From Collinsella sp. (lineage in GTDB: Bacteria > Actinomycetota > Coriobacteriia > Coriobacteriales > Coriobacteriaceae), in NCBI GenBank assembly GCA_019419585.1, contig DXZQ01000021.1, forward strand, positions 1 to 46,070: a DNA stretch of 46,070 bases, in the 5' to 3' direction. A program made the translations under genes and the position numbers. Positions 14,719 through 22,860 of the stretch are shown here, one piece after another. The notes beneath the pieces were generated by a model. It was not told where the DNA came from. It made no database searches and saw nothing but the letters and a program-made list of their open reading frames with translations. The first letter of the stretch is position 1, and the number at the start of each line of letters is the position of its first letter.

Positions 14719-15617
14719 TACAGCACGCCTCCGATCATCAAAAGCAGCTGAGCGGTAATGCAGCCAAAGATAAGCGAGTCGCTACGGTCGAGCATGCCGC
14801 CATGGCCCGGGATAAGGTTGCCGGAATCCTTGACGCCCACGCCACGCTTGATGCGCGACTCGATAAGGTCGCCGATAACGCCCAAAATGGACACGACCAC
14901 GCCGCACAGCAGCGCATAGGGCAGGCTGAGCTTGTAGAAGTGCGTCGCCCACAGAATGAGCCAAATCAAAACCGAGCCCAGGATGCCGCCGACAAACCCC
15001 TCCCAGCTCTTTTTGGGAGAGATCTTGGGAACCATCTTGTGCTTGCCGATACGGCTGCCCACAATGTAGGCAAACGAATCGGAGACCCAAAGGGACGCGC
15101 AAACGCCCACTGAAAGCAGGGCGCCGGCAAAACCGGGCACGGCATCGCGCAGCAGCACGATAGCCGACAGCATAAAGCCAGTGTAGATGGGACCCATGAG
15201 CGTCACGGCCACATCAGAGATGCGGGTACGCGGCGACCAGACATACCAAATGCCCACAGCGAGCATCAGGGCAAAAAGCAGGGCATTCAGCAACATCGAA
15301 TCGCCCAACGCCGACAGCGGAAAGAGTACGGCGGCAGCGATACCCATGCGCTCGTTAGCCATCTTGCCATCGAGCCTCGTCATACGGAAAAACTCATAAC
15401 AGCACAGACCGCTCATGACGGAAACAAAGATGGCGGTGGGCACGATACCCAAAACCAGGCACAGGATAAAGACAACGGCGTAGACGATACCGGCGGCGGC
15501 ACGGGTAATAAAGCCCGCCAGCCACGAACCGCTGCCGCTCTTCGCTGCAGGCGCTCCCGCAGTGGCAGCTTTACGCGCAGGCGTCTTGGGAGCAGATGCC
15601 TTGGGACGATCGGACAC
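14718..15617 (-). CDS. cdsA: Phosphatidate cytidylyltransferase (CDP-diglyceride synthase)
   Basis: Integral membrane enzyme making CDP-diacylglycerol from phosphatidate and CTP for phospholipid synthesis. Seen: a 30-residue Ala/Lys/Pro-rich N-terminal tail, then about seven hydrophobic segments, and the C-terminal family signature ESRIKRGVGVKDSGNLIPGH continuing GGMLDRSDS. Length 299. The GTG start at 15615-15617 follows AGGAGG by eight bases; the ribosome site lies within the last codons of uppS, and the gap between genes is two bases. Its stop overlaps the dxr start. Confidence 0.95.
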   Translation of the reverse strand: MSDRPKASAPKTPARKAATAGAPAAKSGSGSWLAGFITRAAAGIVYAVVFILCLVLGIVPTAIFVSVMSGLCCYEFFRMTRLDGKMANERMGIAAAVLFPLSALGDSMLLNALLFALMLAVGIWYVWSPRTRISDVAVTLMGPIYTGFMLSAIVLLRDAVPGFAGALLSVGVCASLWVSDSFAYIVGSRIGKHKMVPKISPKKSWEGFVGGILGSVLIWLILWATHFYKLSLPYALLCGVVVSILGVIGDLIESRIKRGVGVKDSGNLIPGHGGMLDRSDSLIFGCITAQLLLMIGGVL

Positions 15618-15619
15618 GA

Positions 15620-16414
15620 TTAAGCCTCCTCGGTCTTGCTCAGTCCACCAAACCTACGGTCACGGCCCTGATAGGCCAAAATGGCGTCGACAAGGCCCCA
15701 ACGATCAAAGTCGGGCCAATAGGTATCGGTGACGTAGAACTCGGAATAAGCTACCTGCCACAGCAGATAGTTCGAAAGGCGCAGCTCACCAGAGGTGCGA
15801 ATCACAAGCTCAGGATCGGGAAGACCGGCGGTATAGAGGTGGGAAGCCACCATGTCGTCATCAATTGCGGCAGGATCGATCTTACCGGCGGCAACGTCGA
15901 GTGCGATCTGACGGACAGCGCGGGTAATCTCGGCACGCGCGCCGTAGTTGACGGCAAGCGCCAGCGTCATACCGGTGTGATCGGCGCACTCGGCAAGACC
16001 GCGTTCAAAAACGTCGCGGGTCTTCTTGGGCAGCGCGGAAATATCACCCAAAAAGACAACACGCACGTTTTCGCGCTTCAGAAGCGGCAGCTCGTCGATG
16101 AACGTCTTGGCAAACAGATGCATCAAGACGTTGACCTCATGCTGCGGACGGTTCCAGTTTTCGGTAGAAAACGCATAGGCCGAAAGCACGTCGACGCCCA
16201 GACGCACGCAGGCGGTAATAATCTCGCGAAGGGAGACGATACCCGCCTTGTGGCCCTCGGTGCGCGCAAGACCGCGCGACGTGGCCCAACGACCGTTGCC
16301 GTCCATGATGCACGAGATATGGTGCGGAATGTTATTGAGGTCAAGGTCGGAAAAACCGACGCCCGTAGGGGCGTCGGCAAAGTACTCGACCAGTTTATGC
16401 TCGTCGTATTGCAC
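15620..16414 (-). CDS. uppS: Isoprenyl (undecaprenyl) diphosphate synthase
   Basis: Cis-prenyltransferase that makes the C55 lipid carrier for peptidoglycan from FPP and IPP. Seen: CIMDGNGRWATSRGL with the catalytic Asp (about residue 38), TEGHKAG, SAYAFSTENWNRP, VNYGARAEITRA and the C-terminal PDPELVIRTSGELRLSNYLL plus WQVAYSEFY. Length 264. The GTG start at 16412-16414 has GGAG seven bases upstream and is one base from the frr stop. An N-terminal extension of about 30 residues before the first strand is usual in Gram-positive forms. Confidence 0.95.
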   Translation of the reverse strand: MQYDEHKLVEYFADAPTGVGFSDLDLNNIPHHISCIMDGNGRWATSRGLARTEGHKAGIVSLREIITACVRLGVDVLSAYAFSTENWNRPQHEVNVLMHLFAKTFIDELPLLKRENVRVVFLGDISALPKKTRDVFERGLAECADHTGMTLALAVNYGARAEITRAVRQIALDVAAGKIDPAAIDDDMVASHLYTAGLPDPELVIRTSGELRLSNYLLWQVAYSEFYVTDTYWPDFDRWGLVDAILAYQGRDRRFGGLSKTEEA

Positions 16415-16415
16415 C

Positions 16416-16952
16416 TTAGATCTCCATGACCTCGGCTTCTTTTTCCTTCAGAAGCTCCTCGACCTTGGCGACATACTCATCGGTGTGCTTCTGGACCTTG
16501 GCCTGCTCGCGACGGACATCGTCCTCGGTGAGCTCCTCATCGCGCTCGAGCTTGTTGTTGAAGTCGCGACGGATGTTACGGATAGACACCTTGGCCTGCT
16601 CGGCGTACTCGCGGCACTCCTTGACGAGCTCGCGACGGCGCTCCTCAGTGGGAGCCGGGAACGGAAGACGAACGACGGTGCCATCGGAGTTGGGGGTAAT
16701 ACCCAGATCGGAAGCGCCGATGGCCTTGACGATAGCATTGATGAGTGCCTTGTCCCACGGCTCGATGAGCAGCATGTGGGCCTCGGGGGTCTTGACGGCG
16801 GCAACCTGCGTGACCGGCGTGGGAACACCGTAATAATCGACGGTGATGTCGGACAGAATGTTGGCATTGGCGCGGCCGGTACGAACCTTGGAGAAGTTAT
16901 GCTTGAGGGACTCGAGCGACTTGTCCATATGGGCGGTGATGTTCTCTGCCAT
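16416..16952 (-). CDS. frr: Ribosome recycling factor
   Basis: Splits the post-termination ribosome together with EF-G. The 178 residues show the two-domain pattern: a helix at the start (MDKSLESLKHNFSKVRTGRA), the small beta domain with YYGVPTPVTQVA and ITPNSDGTVVRLPFPAPTEERR, and the long C-terminal coiled helices rich in charged residues. Slightly shorter than the common 185. The ATG follows GGAGG by seven bases and lies two bases after the pyrH stop, the conserved pyrH-frr pair. Confidence 0.97.
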   Translation of the reverse strand: MAENITAHMDKSLESLKHNFSKVRTGRANANILSDITVDYYGVPTPVTQVAAVKTPEAHMLLIEPWDKALINAIVKAIGASDLGITPNSDGTVVRLPFPAPTEERRRELVKECREYAEQAKVSIRNIRRDFNNKLERDEELTEDDVRREQAKVQKHTDEYVAKVEELLKEKEAEVMEI

Positions 16953-16954
16953 GC

Positions 16955-17677
16955 TTAATCCTCCTGATAGACGAGCGTGCCGACGGGCTCACCCGAAAGC
17001 GCGCGCTTGACGGTGTCCTCGCCATCGATGTTGAGGACCAAAATCGGCATACGGTTGTCCTGGCACAGTGCCGTAGCCGTGGAATCCATAACCTGCAGAC
17101 CGCGGACGAGAACCTCGTGATAGGTAATCTTGTCAAAACGGACGGCGTCGGCGCACTTGACGGGATCCTTGTCGTAGATGCCGTCAACCTTGGTGGCTTT
17201 AATCAGAATCTCGGCGCCGATCTCGCACGCACGAAGAGCCGCGGCGGTGTCGGTCGTAAAGTACGGATTGCCCGAACCGGCGGCAAAAATAACGACGTTG
17301 CCCTTGGAAAGGTGGTTGATGGCGCGACGGCGAATATAGGGCTCGCAGATCTCGTTCATCTGGATAGCGCTCATCACGCGGCAGGGAACATCGTTATGCT
17401 CGAAGGCATCCTGCAGGGCGAGCGCGTTCATAACGGTTGCCAGCATGCCCATGTAGTCGGCCTGAGCACGCTCCATGCCACCGGCAGCGCCGGCCATGCC
17501 GCGGAAAATATTGCCGCCGCCGACAACGACGCCGACCTCATGACCAACGGCAAGCAGCTCCTTGACCTGCTTGGCAAGATGGTCGGTAACCTTGGGGTCG
17601 ATGCCATATTGGCCGTCGCCCATCAGTGCTTCGCCGGAAAGCTTAAGAAGCACGCGTTTATATCGGATGTCGGACAA
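16955..17677 (-). CDS. pyrH: UMP kinase
   Basis: Phosphorylates UMP to UDP in the cytosol. Seen: amino-acid-kinase fold with RVLLKLSGEALMG at the start, VGVVVGGGNIFRG near residue 48, the NPYFTTDTAAALRA motif and KATKVDGIYDKDP. Length 240, normal. The start is TTG (17675-17677) with GGAGG six bases upstream; no ATG or GTG fits. First gene of an eight-gene operon running to proS. A weak -10 candidate, TAGAAT at 17708-17713 on the minus strand, lies upstream without a clear -35. Separated from tsf by two tandem hairpins. Confidence 0.95.
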   Translation of the reverse strand: MSDIRYKRVLLKLSGEALMGDGQYGIDPKVTDHLAKQVKELLAVGHEVGVVVGGGNIFRGMAGAAGGMERAQADYMGMLATVMNALALQDAFEHNDVPCRVMSAIQMNEICEPYIRRRAINHLSKGNVVIFAAGSGNPYFTTDTAAALRACEIGAEILIKATKVDGIYDKDPVKCADAVRFDKITYHEVLVRGLQVMDSTATALCQDNRMPILVLNIDGEDTVKRALSGEPVGTLVYQED

Positions 17678-17718
17678 AGCGATCCTCCTTTAGATTGAAC
17701 TCTCAACATTCTATCAAA

Positions 17719-17734
17719 GGCTCTAAGAAGAGCC
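17719..17734 (-). repeat. Small hairpin between tsf terminator and pyrH
   Basis: GGCTCT (17719-17724) pairs with AGAGCC (17729-17734), four-base loop, followed on the minus strand by TTTGATAG. It follows the tsf terminator directly and could back it up; it also touches the region where a pyrH promoter would lie. Confidence 0.4.
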
Positions 17735-17737
17735 ATG

Positions 17738-17771
17738 AAAAAGCAGGCTGTGAGTAAAACCCACAGCCTGC
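17738..17771 (-). terminator. Terminator of rpsB-tsf
   Basis: GCAGGCTGTG (complement of 17762-17771) pairs with CACAGCCTGC (complement of 17743-17752), loop of about nine bases, followed by TTTTT. It lies 25 bases after the tsf stop. Confidence 0.88.
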
Positions 17772-17795
17772 TCATTACCAGCTACAAGAGCTTAT

Positions 17796-18665
17796 TTACT
17801 CGCCACGGACCAGACGGTCAAAGGCAACGACGGTAATGGTGTCGCCGAGCTCCTTGGAGACCTGCTCAGCGTACTTCTTGATGGTGAGGGAGCCGTCCTT
17901 GATGAACTCCTGCTCGGTGAGCACGGACTGCTTGTAGAACTTCTCCAGACGGCCGACAGCCATCTTCTCCTGAATGGCCTCGGGCTTGCCGGACTCGGCA
18001 GCCTGAGCCATGTAGATCTGCTTCTCGTGCTCGACGGTCTCGGCCGGAACCTGATCGCGGGTAGCGCAGATCGGGGCGACGGCAGCAACCTGAAGGGCAA
18101 CGTCGTGAGCGAAGGTCTTGAAGGACTCAGCCTGAGCGGTCTCGGCCTTCTCGAAGGCGAACTCGACGAGGACGCCGATCTTACCACCCATGTGGATGTA
18201 AGAAGCGAGCGCGCCGTTCTCAGCCTTGCGGGCAGCGAAGCGGGAGATCTTCATGTTCTCGCCCATGATGTGAATCATCTCGGTGAGCTCGGAGGAAACG
18301 GTCTCCTCGCCCATCGGCTTCTCGAGCAAAGCGTCGACGTCAGCAGGCTCGGTGGTAGCGACAACCTCAGCGACCTTGGAAGCAAAGCCGGTGAACTTGG
18401 CGTTGGAGCCAACGAAGTCGGTCTCGCAGGAGAGCTCGAGCAGAGCGCCGGTCTTGCCATCCTCGGAGACGAACGCGGCGACAGCGCCCTCGTTGGTCTC
18501 ACGGCCAGCCTTCTTGGCAGCCTTGGCAAGGCCGTTCTTACGCAGAACGTCGACAGCGGCGTCCATGTCGCCGTCAGCCTCGACGAGAGCCTTCTTGCAC
18601 TCCATCATCGGGGAGTCGGTCATCTCGCGGAGCTGCTTGACCATAGCGGCGGTAATCTGGGCCAT
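17796..18665 (-). CDS. tsf: Elongation factor Ts
   Basis: Nucleotide exchange factor for EF-Tu. Seen: the N-terminal UBA-like helix bundle with VKQLREMTDSPMMECKKAL and DGDMDAAVDVLRKNGL, then the EF-Tu contact region SCETDFVGSNAKF, and the C-terminal core with KDGSLTIKKYAEQVSKELG. About 289 residues, normal. The ATG at 18663-18665 follows AAGGA by seven bases. It follows rpsB with a 45-base gap and shares its transcript, the near-universal rpsB-tsf pair. Confidence 0.97.
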   Translation of the reverse strand: MAQITAAMVKQLREMTDSPMMECKKALVEADGDMDAAVDVLRKNGLAKAAKKAGRETNEGAVAAFVSEDGKTGALLELSCETDFVGSNAKFTGFASKVAEVVATTEPADVDALLEKPMGEETVSSELTEMIHIMGENMKISRFAARKAENGALASYIHMGGKIGVLVEFAFEKAETAQAESFKTFAHDVALQVAAVAPICATRDQVPAETVEHEKQIYMAQAAESGKPEAIQEKMAVGRLEKFYKQSVLTEQEFIKDGSLTIKKYAEQVSKELGDTITVVAFDRLVRGE

Positions 18666-18710
18666 TGTGGTTCCTTTCAAAGAGATGAAAAAGAATTAAC
18701 TAAGACTGAT

Positions 18711-19439
18711 TTACTCGGCCTTGGGCTCAGCGGCCATCTCGGCCTCGGAGACCTGCTCCTTACCAGAGCCAGCGAGGCAGGCGTCAGCCATGAGCTCGCA
18801 CATAAGGGTGACAGCGGAGATAGCGTCATCGTTGCAGGGGATGCCGTACTCGACCTCGTCGGGATCGGAGTTGGTGTCGATCAGGGCGACGACGGGGATG
18901 TTCAGGCGCTGAGCCTCCTTGATGGCGTTCTCCTCGCGCTTGGTGTCGATGACGAAGAGAGCCTGGGGCAGACCCTTCATGTCGCGGGCGCCACCGAGGT
19001 TGGTCTGGAGCTTGGTGAGCTCCTTGCCGAGAACAGCCTGCTCCTTCTTGGGCAGAACAGCCATGCGACCGTCCTCGACCATGGCCTCGAGCTCCTCCAT
19101 GCGGTTGATGCGGGAGCGGATGGTGACGAAGTTGGTCAGCATACCGCCGAGCCAACGCTGGTTGATGTAAGGCATGTTGGCGCGCTCAGCAGCGTTCTTG
19201 ACGGCCTCCTGAGCCTGCTTTTTGGTGCCAACGAACAGCACGTTGCCGCCCTTAGCGACGTTCTTGACGAAGGTGTAGGCCTGGTCGGCGTCGAGGATGG
19301 TCTGCTTGAGGTCGAGGATGTAGATGCCGTTGCGCTCACCGAAGATGAACGGCTTCATCTTGGGGTTCCAGCGACGGGTCTGGTGACCGAAGTGGCAGCC
19401 GGCCTCGAGCAGGGTGCGGATATTAATCTTGGTAGCCAT
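18711..19439 (-). CDS. rpsB: 30S ribosomal protein S2
   Basis: S2 of the small ribosomal subunit. Seen: LLEAGCHFGHQTRRWNPKM near the start, FGERNGIYILDLKQT, VLFVGTKKQAQ, NQRWLGGMLTN, and the C-terminal VIDTKREENAIKEA and PDEVEYGIPCNDDA. Length 242 with a short acidic/Ala tail. The ATG has GGAGG seven bases upstream. It is preceded by a good promoter and a leader of about 135 bases, long enough for the known autoregulation of rpsB by S2; whether that happens here is inference. Confidence 0.97.
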   Translation of the reverse strand: MATKINIRTLLEAGCHFGHQTRRWNPKMKPFIFGERNGIYILDLKQTILDADQAYTFVKNVAKGGNVLFVGTKKQAQEAVKNAAERANMPYINQRWLGGMLTNFVTIRSRINRMEELEAMVEDGRMAVLPKKEQAVLGKELTKLQTNLGGARDMKGLPQALFVIDTKREENAIKEAQRLNIPVVALIDTNSDPDEVEYGIPCNDDAISAVTLMCELMADACLAGSGKEQVSEAEMAAEPKAE

Positions 19440-19557
19440 GTTAAACCTCCTGTGGTTTGCCTCCGCGCGGGGTCATCCTCCAAAACCAACCCGGACATGT
19501 GCTACCAAAGCCCGGGCACCACGGTATGAAGTAGCCGCGCGTGCGTGATAAAAACAT

Positions 19558-19573
19558 GTTGCCGTGAAGCAAC
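19558..19573 (-). promoter_or_regulatory. Hairpin at the very 5' end of the rpsB leader
   Basis: GTTGC (complement of 19569-19573) pairs with GCAAC (complement of 19558-19562) around a six-base loop; three bases later come five U. It would begin right at the predicted start point of the rpsB transcript. It could be a 5' stabiliser or a weak early terminator. The rest of the leader has only short possible stems. Confidence 0.35.
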
Positions 19574-19580
19574 CCGATGA

Positions 19581-19609
19581 ATGATAGCAGGAATGCTTCT
19601 TCCTGCCAA
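19581..19609 (-). promoter_or_regulatory. Promoter of rpsB-tsf
   Basis: On the minus strand TTGGCA (complement of 19604-19609), a 17-base spacer and TATCAT (complement of 19581-19586). This is one of the best sigma-70-type matches in the window, placed 50-80 bases after the xerC-like stop, with a start point near 19574. Confidence 0.75.
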
Positions 19610-19658
19610 CCCGCAATCAAAACCACACACCTGAGTGCGGCGCGGGACGTCCCAGCCA

Positions 19659-20579
19659 CTATTCGCCGCGGGGATGGGCTTGAGCCACGGCACGTTTGAG
19701 CCGATCGGGCGTGAGATGCGTGTAGATTTGCGTCGTGGACAGGCTCGCATGACCCAGCAGCTCTTGAACCGAGCGCAGGTCCGCACCGCCCTCAAGCAAG
19801 TCGGTCGCAAAGGTATGGCGCATCGCATGCGGGGCGATGTCGGCCGGAATGCCGGCGAGCGTCGCCAGCGTATGGAACCGCCGCCGGAGCATGGCGGCGC
19901 TCATGCGATTGCCACGCGCCGATATAAGCAGCGGATGCGGCCCGGTAGCGAGGTCGCGGCGCTTTGCCTGAGCGAGCAACTCCGGCCTCCCCTCCTCAAT
20001 ATAGAGACGCGTCACATCGAGCGCACGACGATACAGAGGGACGATACGCTCCTTGCTCCCCTTGCCCCAAAGTCGCAGCGTTCGCTCGGACCAACCAATA
20101 GACTCCACGTTGAGCGCCGCGAGCTCCGAGATTCGCGCGCCGGAGGCATAGAGCAACTCAAGCATCGCCGCATCGCGCAGTCCCGCGGGTGTTGAGGTAT
20201 CAGGCGTCTTGAGCAGCGCCTCGACCTGCTGGGTCGTAAGGACGCCCGGCAGGTCACGCGGCAGCTTGGGCGACGCGATCGCCGAGACCGCATCGCCCTC
20301 GACAATCCCCTCGGCAGCCATCCAGCGATAGAGAGATCGAATAGCCGACAGGTGCGCCGCAAGCGTTCGGGGAGCCACCTGCTCACGCGAAAGCTCGGCA
20401 AGATAGCGACGAATGGTGCGCACGTCGGCAGCGAAAGCATCAATATCCTCGCGCTCGCACCAGGCAGCAAAGCGCTCTAGCCTCGAGCCATAGGCCGTCA
20501 CCGTGTTGGGAGAAAGCCCCTCGACGCGTGCGATATAGGCGATAAAAGAGTCGACGGTGTCGTACAGGTCAAAGGCTAT
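19659..20579 (-). CDS. Tyrosine recombinase, XerC/XerD-like, with probable AUA start
   Basis: Site-specific recombinase of the type that resolves chromosome dimers at dif. Seen: N-terminal SAM-like domain, catalytic Arg in SGARISEL, Lys in GKGSKER, HAMRHTFAT, LGHASLSTT and the nucleophile Tyr in QIYTH. The first usual start is GTG at 20499-20501 (280 residues). However, the frame stays open and Xer-like upstream of it: DLYDTVDSFIAYIARVEGLS precedes PNTVTAYGSRLERF, which Xer proteins need for the first helix. No ATG, GTG or TTG lies further up in frame. The codon ATA at 20577-20579 overlaps the trmFO stop (ATAG) and has GGAGG nine bases upstream, so I place the start there (306 residues). XerC or XerD cannot be told apart from this sequence. 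Confidence 0.85.
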   Translation of the reverse strand: MAFDLYDTVDSFIAYIARVEGLSPNTVTAYGSRLERFAAWCEREDIDAFAADVRTIRRYLAELSREQVAPRTLAAHLSAIRSLYRWMAAEGIVEGDAVSAIASPKLPRDLPGVLTTQQVEALLKTPDTSTPAGLRDAAMLELLYASGARISELAALNVESIGWSERTLRLWGKGSKERIVPLYRRALDVTRLYIEEGRPELLAQAKRRDLATGPHPLLISARGNRMSAAMLRRRFHTLATLAGIPADIAPHAMRHTFATDLLEGGADLRSVQELLGHASLSTTQIYTHLTPDRLKRAVAQAHPRGE

Positions 20580-21913
20580 GACCGGTCGCCTCCAAACAAG
20601 TCGGAACGCGTGGCCAAGTAGGCATCGAGGGCCTCGAGCGCACGGTCCGCATAGGCCTGATAGCGGTCGCGCTTGCTGCGGCGCTTACCGTCCTCGAGTG
20701 GCGGCACCAGGCCAAAGTTGACATGCATAGGCTGATAGCCCACGGTGGCAGGATCGGTCGCATAGCCCACGAGCGCACCCAGGGCGCCCACACGCGGCAA
20801 CTCGACGCCCGCGGCACCGATAGCCTCGGCATAGGTGTTGAGCGCCGCGAGCAGACCTGTCGCCACGGCTTCCATGTACCCCTCGGTGCCGGTGATCTGA
20901 CCGGCCAGGCGCACGCCGGTACCGGGCACGGCAAAGGTGCTATCGAGCACGTGAGGGGCGTCGACAAAGGTATTGCGGTGCATGACACCGTAGCGGAAGA
21001 ACTCAGCGTTCTCCAGGCCCGGCACCATATGGAAGACGCGCTTCTGCTCGCCAAAGGTCAAGTTGGTCTGGAAGCCCACCAGGTTATAGGCGGTCTTCTC
21101 CTTGTTCTCGGCACGCAGCTGAATCGCTGCCCAGGGGCGACGTCCGGTACGCGGGTCGGTGAGGCCAACGGGCTTCATGGCGCCAAAGCGAATAGCGTCC
21201 TTGCCGGTGCGTGCAACCTCCTCGGCAGGCTGGCAGGCCTGGAACAGATCGCCGCCCTCAAAGTCTTTGAGCACCACGCGGTCGGCCGTGGTAAGCGCCT
21301 CGATAAAGGCCTCGTACTCCTCCTTGTTGAGCGGAGCGTTGAGATAGTCGCCGCTCCCCTGCTCCTCGTAGCGCGACTGCGAGAACAGCACGTCCATATC
21401 GAGCGTGGAGGCATCGACGATCGGCGCCGCCGCATCAAAGAATGCCAGGGCATCGCCACCGACGAGCTTCATAACCTCTTCGCTCAGCGCCGGTGAACAC
21501 AGCGGGCCCGCGGCAATGACCACGTGACCCTCGGGAATCTGTGTGACCTCACCGTGCACGACCTCGATATTGGGACGGGCGGCAACCTCGGCCTCGACAA
21601 GCTCGGAAAACTTGACGCGGTCGACCGCCAAGGCACCACCGGCGGGAACAGCGGCGCGATGGGCGCAATCGAGCAGGACTGAACCCATGCGCTCAAGCTC
21701 GGCCTTCAGCAAACCAGCCGCAGAATCCGGACGGGTCGACTTAAACGAATTGGAGCAGACGAGCTCTGCCAGGTGATCGGTATGGTGGGCCGGGGAGCTC
21801 ACCTGGGGGCGCATCTCGCACAGCTTTACGGCAAACCCGCGGTCTGCCAGCTGGATCGCGCACTCCGAACCCGCCAGACCGCCACCGATAACCGTCACCT
21901 GATCGAACTGCAT
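20576..21913 (-). CDS. trmFO: Methylenetetrahydrofolate-tRNA (uracil-54-C5)-methyltransferase
   Basis: Flavoenzyme making m5U54 in tRNA with methylenetetrahydrofolate as methyl donor. Seen: FAD site VTVIGGGLAGSECA at the N-terminus, ELVCSNSFKS with a conserved Cys, GGDLFQACQPAEEVARTGKD with the second key Cys, GAMKPVGL, YNLVGFQTNLT and AGQITGTEGY. About 445 residues, normal. The ATG at 21911-21913 has AAGG nine bases upstream; a TTG two codons earlier is an alternative. In many Firmicutes the order is dprA-topA-trmFO-xerC; here dprA abuts trmFO and no topA lies between. Its last codons hold the ribosome site for the recombinase gene. Confidence 0.95.
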   Translation of the reverse strand: MQFDQVTVIGGGLAGSECAIQLADRGFAVKLCEMRPQVSSPAHHTDHLAELVCSNSFKSTRPDSAAGLLKAELERMGSVLLDCAHRAAVPAGGALAVDRVKFSELVEAEVAARPNIEVVHGEVTQIPEGHVVIAAGPLCSPALSEEVMKLVGGDALAFFDAAAPIVDASTLDMDVLFSQSRYEEQGSGDYLNAPLNKEEYEAFIEALTTADRVVLKDFEGGDLFQACQPAEEVARTGKDAIRFGAMKPVGLTDPRTGRRPWAAIQLRAENKEKTAYNLVGFQTNLTFGEQKRVFHMVPGLENAEFFRYGVMHRNTFVDAPHVLDSTFAVPGTGVRLAGQITGTEGYMEAVATGLLAALNTYAEAIGAAGVELPRVGALGALVGYATDPATVGYQPMHVNFGLVPPLEDGKRRSKRDRYQAYADRALEALDAYLATRSDLFGGDRS

Positions 21914-21927
21914 CTGCAAACACCTTT

Positions 21928-22860
21928 CTAATTGACACGTTTTCCATTGTGACCGAAGGGCGTCTGGGCGTGAAGGGCAAACTTGGAGGGCGCATACCTT
22001 CCATCCATCATGCGCTCGATAAGGCCCTCGAGTTCAAGCGAACCCAAGAGTTTGAGTACGCCGACAGCATCGAGTGAGACGAGCGCCGCGATGTCGTCGA
22101 CCTTGAGCGGAGAGGCGATGAGCGCATGCATCACGGTCTGCTGCGTTGGATCAAGGTCGGCAATGCCGGGAGCAATGGGGCGCGAGTAGCGCAGGGTTCC
22201 GTAGATGCGTGAGATAGCCATCTCGATGGACTCCTCGTCGACAATGCAGCAGGCACCGTTCGCAATGAGGTAATTCGTGCCACGCGACTCGGGCGATAGG
22301 ATCGACCCCGGCACGGCAAGAAGTTCGCGCCCCAAATCCATAGCAGCCTCAGCTGTAGAAAACGTCCCGGAAGGCATACCCGCCTCGGATACAAAGAGGG
22401 CTTGCGACAGGGCCGCGATCACGCGATTGCGGCGCGGAAAGGCAAACTTGCGCGGACCCATGCCCCACGGAGAGATCGACACGACCGCGCCGCCCGTATC
22501 GAGCGTGCGCGTAATAAGCCCCGCGCTCGAACGCGGGTAGACCACGTCGGCGCCCGTCCCCAGCACCACGACGTGTTTGCCGCCGGCGTTGACCGCAGCC
22601 CAACCCGAGGCCTGGTCACAACCAACCGCGCCGCCCGAAACTACCGTCACTCCCGCCTCAACCGCCACCTTTGCCGCAAGCTCTGCCACGGCAAGACCAT
22701 ACGGCGAGGCCTTGCGCGCGCCGATGATGGAGAGCGCGGGTGTCGAAAGCACCTCGGGATTGCCGCGCACATAAAGCGTCTGGGGTACATCAGAAAGCTC
22801 CAAAACGGTCTCGGGATACAACGCATCACCTGGATGCAGCTCAAAGGTCCCCTCGGCCAT
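21928..22860 (-). CDS. dprA: DNA processing protein DprA (Smf)
   Basis: Binds incoming single-stranded DNA and loads RecA during natural transformation. Seen: Rossmann-like core with LSIIGARKASPYG near residue 45, VVSGGAVGCDQASGWAA, VVVLGTGADVVYPR, RNRVIAALSQALFVSEA and GTNYLIANGA, then a C-terminal winged-helix part (VDDIAALVSLDAVGVLKLLG). About 310 residues. ATG at 22858-22860 with GGAGGG eight bases upstream is preferred; the ATG one codon earlier is also in frame. The start overlaps the comM stop (TGATG). Part of the yraN-comM-dprA block seen in actinobacteria. Confidence 0.94.
   Translation of the reverse strand: MAEGTFELHPGDALYPETVLELSDVPQTLYVRGNPEVLSTPALSIIGARKASPYGLAVAELAAKVAVEAGVTVVSGGAVGCDQASGWAAVNAGGKHVVVLGTGADVVYPRSSAGLITRTLDTGGAVVSISPWGMGPRKFAFPRRNRVIAALSQALFVSEAGMPSGTFSTAEAAMDLGRELLAVPGSILSPESRGTNYLIANGACCIVDEESIEMAISRIYGTLRYSRPIAPGIADLDPTQQTVMHALIASPLKVDDIAALVSLDAVGVLKLLGSLELEGLIERMMDGRYAPSKFALHAQTPFGHNGKRVN

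Noticed and set aside
19659..20579. The tyrosine recombinase as a mobile-element integrase
   Set aside because: It lies in a core operon after trmFO, matches Xer proteins in length and motifs, and no attachment-site repeats or cargo genes flank it.
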